From: Pseudomonadota bacterium | Lineage (GTDB): Bacteria; Pseudomonadota; Gammaproteobacteria; Steroidobacterales; Steroidobacteraceae | DNA length: 64,000 nucleotides | Assembly: GCA_021792755.1 (NCBI GenBank) | Contig: JAJYUA010000021.1 | Span: 1 to 64,000, forward strand | Direction: 5' to 3' | Shown here: one piece after another, positions 63,466 through 64,000 of the stretch | Position numbering within the stretch: the stretch's first letter is position 1 | Layout of the letters: the number at the start of each line of letters is the position of its first letter | Program-made: the position numbers and the translations under genes | The notes under the pieces: model-generated | Databases searched by the model: none | Seen by the model: the letters and a program-made list of their open reading frames with translations, nothing else | Told to the model about the DNA's origin: nothing

Positions 63466-64000
63466 TGAACCCCATAGTGCTGCTGCAGGGCATCGTTCAT
63501 CTGCCACAGCACGTCGAGCTTGAACTGCAGGATGTCGAGGGCGCGCTCTTGAGCGGCGCGCGTCGTGAACCGGTCGAGCGTCGTGGCGAGCCCGTACTCG
63601 ACATCCCGCCGGGCCTGCTCCACCCGGTTTTGGAAATAGCGCAGGCCTTCGCGCTCGATCCACGGGTAGTGCTCGGGCCAGCCGGCGAGCCGCTGCTTGT
63701 GAATCTGCGGCGCGAACATCTCGGTGAGCGAGGAACAGACGGCCTCGGGCCAGGGCGCGCGCCGCGCGAAGTTCACGTACGCGTCGACAGCGAAGCGCAC
63801 GCCCGGTAAGACGTCTTTCAGACTCTCGATCCGCGCCCGTTCCAGCCCCACTGCGTCGGCGAGCCGCAGCCAGGCCTCGATCCCGCCGGGATCATCGCCG
63901 TGGCCGTCATGGTCGTGAATGCGCCGTATCCATTCGCGCCGCACGGCCCGGTCCTCGCAGTTGCTCAGAATGGCCGCATCCTTGATCGGGATGCTGATCT
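63462..64000 (-). CDS. pqqC: PqqC, pyrroloquinoline-quinone synthase (partial)
   Basis: The C-terminal part, about 178 residues, of the cofactorless oxidase that performs the final ring closure and oxidation to PQQ. The segment [12 protein letters not shown] followed by [12 protein letters not shown] and [16 protein letters not shown] is diagnostic. The 5' part, and any pqqA and pqqB, lie beyond the right window edge. Confidence 0.95.
   Translation of the reverse strand, partial: ISIPIKDAAILSNCEDRAVRREWIRRIHDHDGHGDDPGGIEAWLRLADAVGLERARIESLKDVLPGVRFAVDAYVNFARRAPWPEAVCSSLTEMFAPQIHKQRLAGWPEHYPWIEREGLRYFQNRVEQARRDVEYGLATTLDRFTTRAAQERALDILQFKLDVLWQMNDALQQHYGVQ

Overview
The window is a continuous stretch of a high-GC bacterial chromosome. 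Gene content points to a Gammaproteobacterium, probably a deep, GC-rich lineage of the Nevskiales / Steroidobacterales / Xanthomonadales type. The markers are bifunctional RlmKL, AceK next to its target Icd, a YbiT-type ABC-F protein, CydABX-DC, MsrPQ, UbiUVT and a Puu putrescine pathway. The lineage is inferred from gene content, not from a search. I see no rRNA, tRNA, CRISPR array, phage or complete insertion sequence.

Layout. 0-8.5 kb: a Crp/Fnr-type regulator, a PAS-GGDEF cyclase, a possible gene remnant, YbiT, the periplasmic methionine sulfoxide reductase pair MsrQ/MsrP, an OsmC-like protein, a DUF1993 protein and a YbiI-like zinc-finger protein. 8.5-14 kb: a MarR regulator with a recognisable promoter and operator, then an EmrA/EmrB/outer-membrane-factor efflux operon and a convergent SPOR lipoprotein. 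14-21.4 kb: a complete cytochrome bd operon (cydA, cydB, a cydX-like gene with an extra membrane segment, cydD, cydC) plus a thioesterase. A tandem pair of 75-bp palindrome-rich repeats sits exactly at the cydD/cydC junction. 21.5-26.6 kb: a secreted protein and an RND efflux pair.

26.7-35.3 kb is an anaerobic-metabolism block: ubiD, ubiU, ubiV, convergent ubiT, an FNR/Anr-type [4Fe-4S] regulator, a B12/radical-SAM protein, a cysteine-synthase-fold protein and SodB. Three FNR-like boxes lie in this block. Two of them are exactly 42.5 bp from the start codons of ubiD and ubiT, which suggests class II activation of nearly leaderless mRNAs for O2-independent ubiquinone synthesis.

35.5-45.4 kb: RlmKL, then a ribbon-helix-helix regulator divergent from a six-gene Hyf/NuoHL-like complex. 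Its 'large subunit' has lost all four [NiFe] cysteines, so it is an energy-converting-hydrogenase-related (Ehr) ion pump and not a hydrogenase. A strong promoter between the two carries paired GATGCAT boxes. 45.4-58.7 kb: asd behind a possible attenuator, the putrescine genes puuB / puuD-puuA, a polyphosphate-glucokinase-like gene, a YbdL-like aminotransferase, the aceK-icd pair, and an APC permease translationally coupled to an agmatine deiminase. 58.7-64 kb: a threonine/serine dehydratase, a LysR regulator, an aldo/keto reductase, and pqqE-pqqD-pqqC, the last cut by the window edge.

Taken together, the region serves flexible respiration (bd oxidase, anaerobic ubiquinone, Ehr pump, PQQ), polyamine catabolism and efflux. 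Long open frames antisense to the real genes are common here because of the high GC content and were not annotated.
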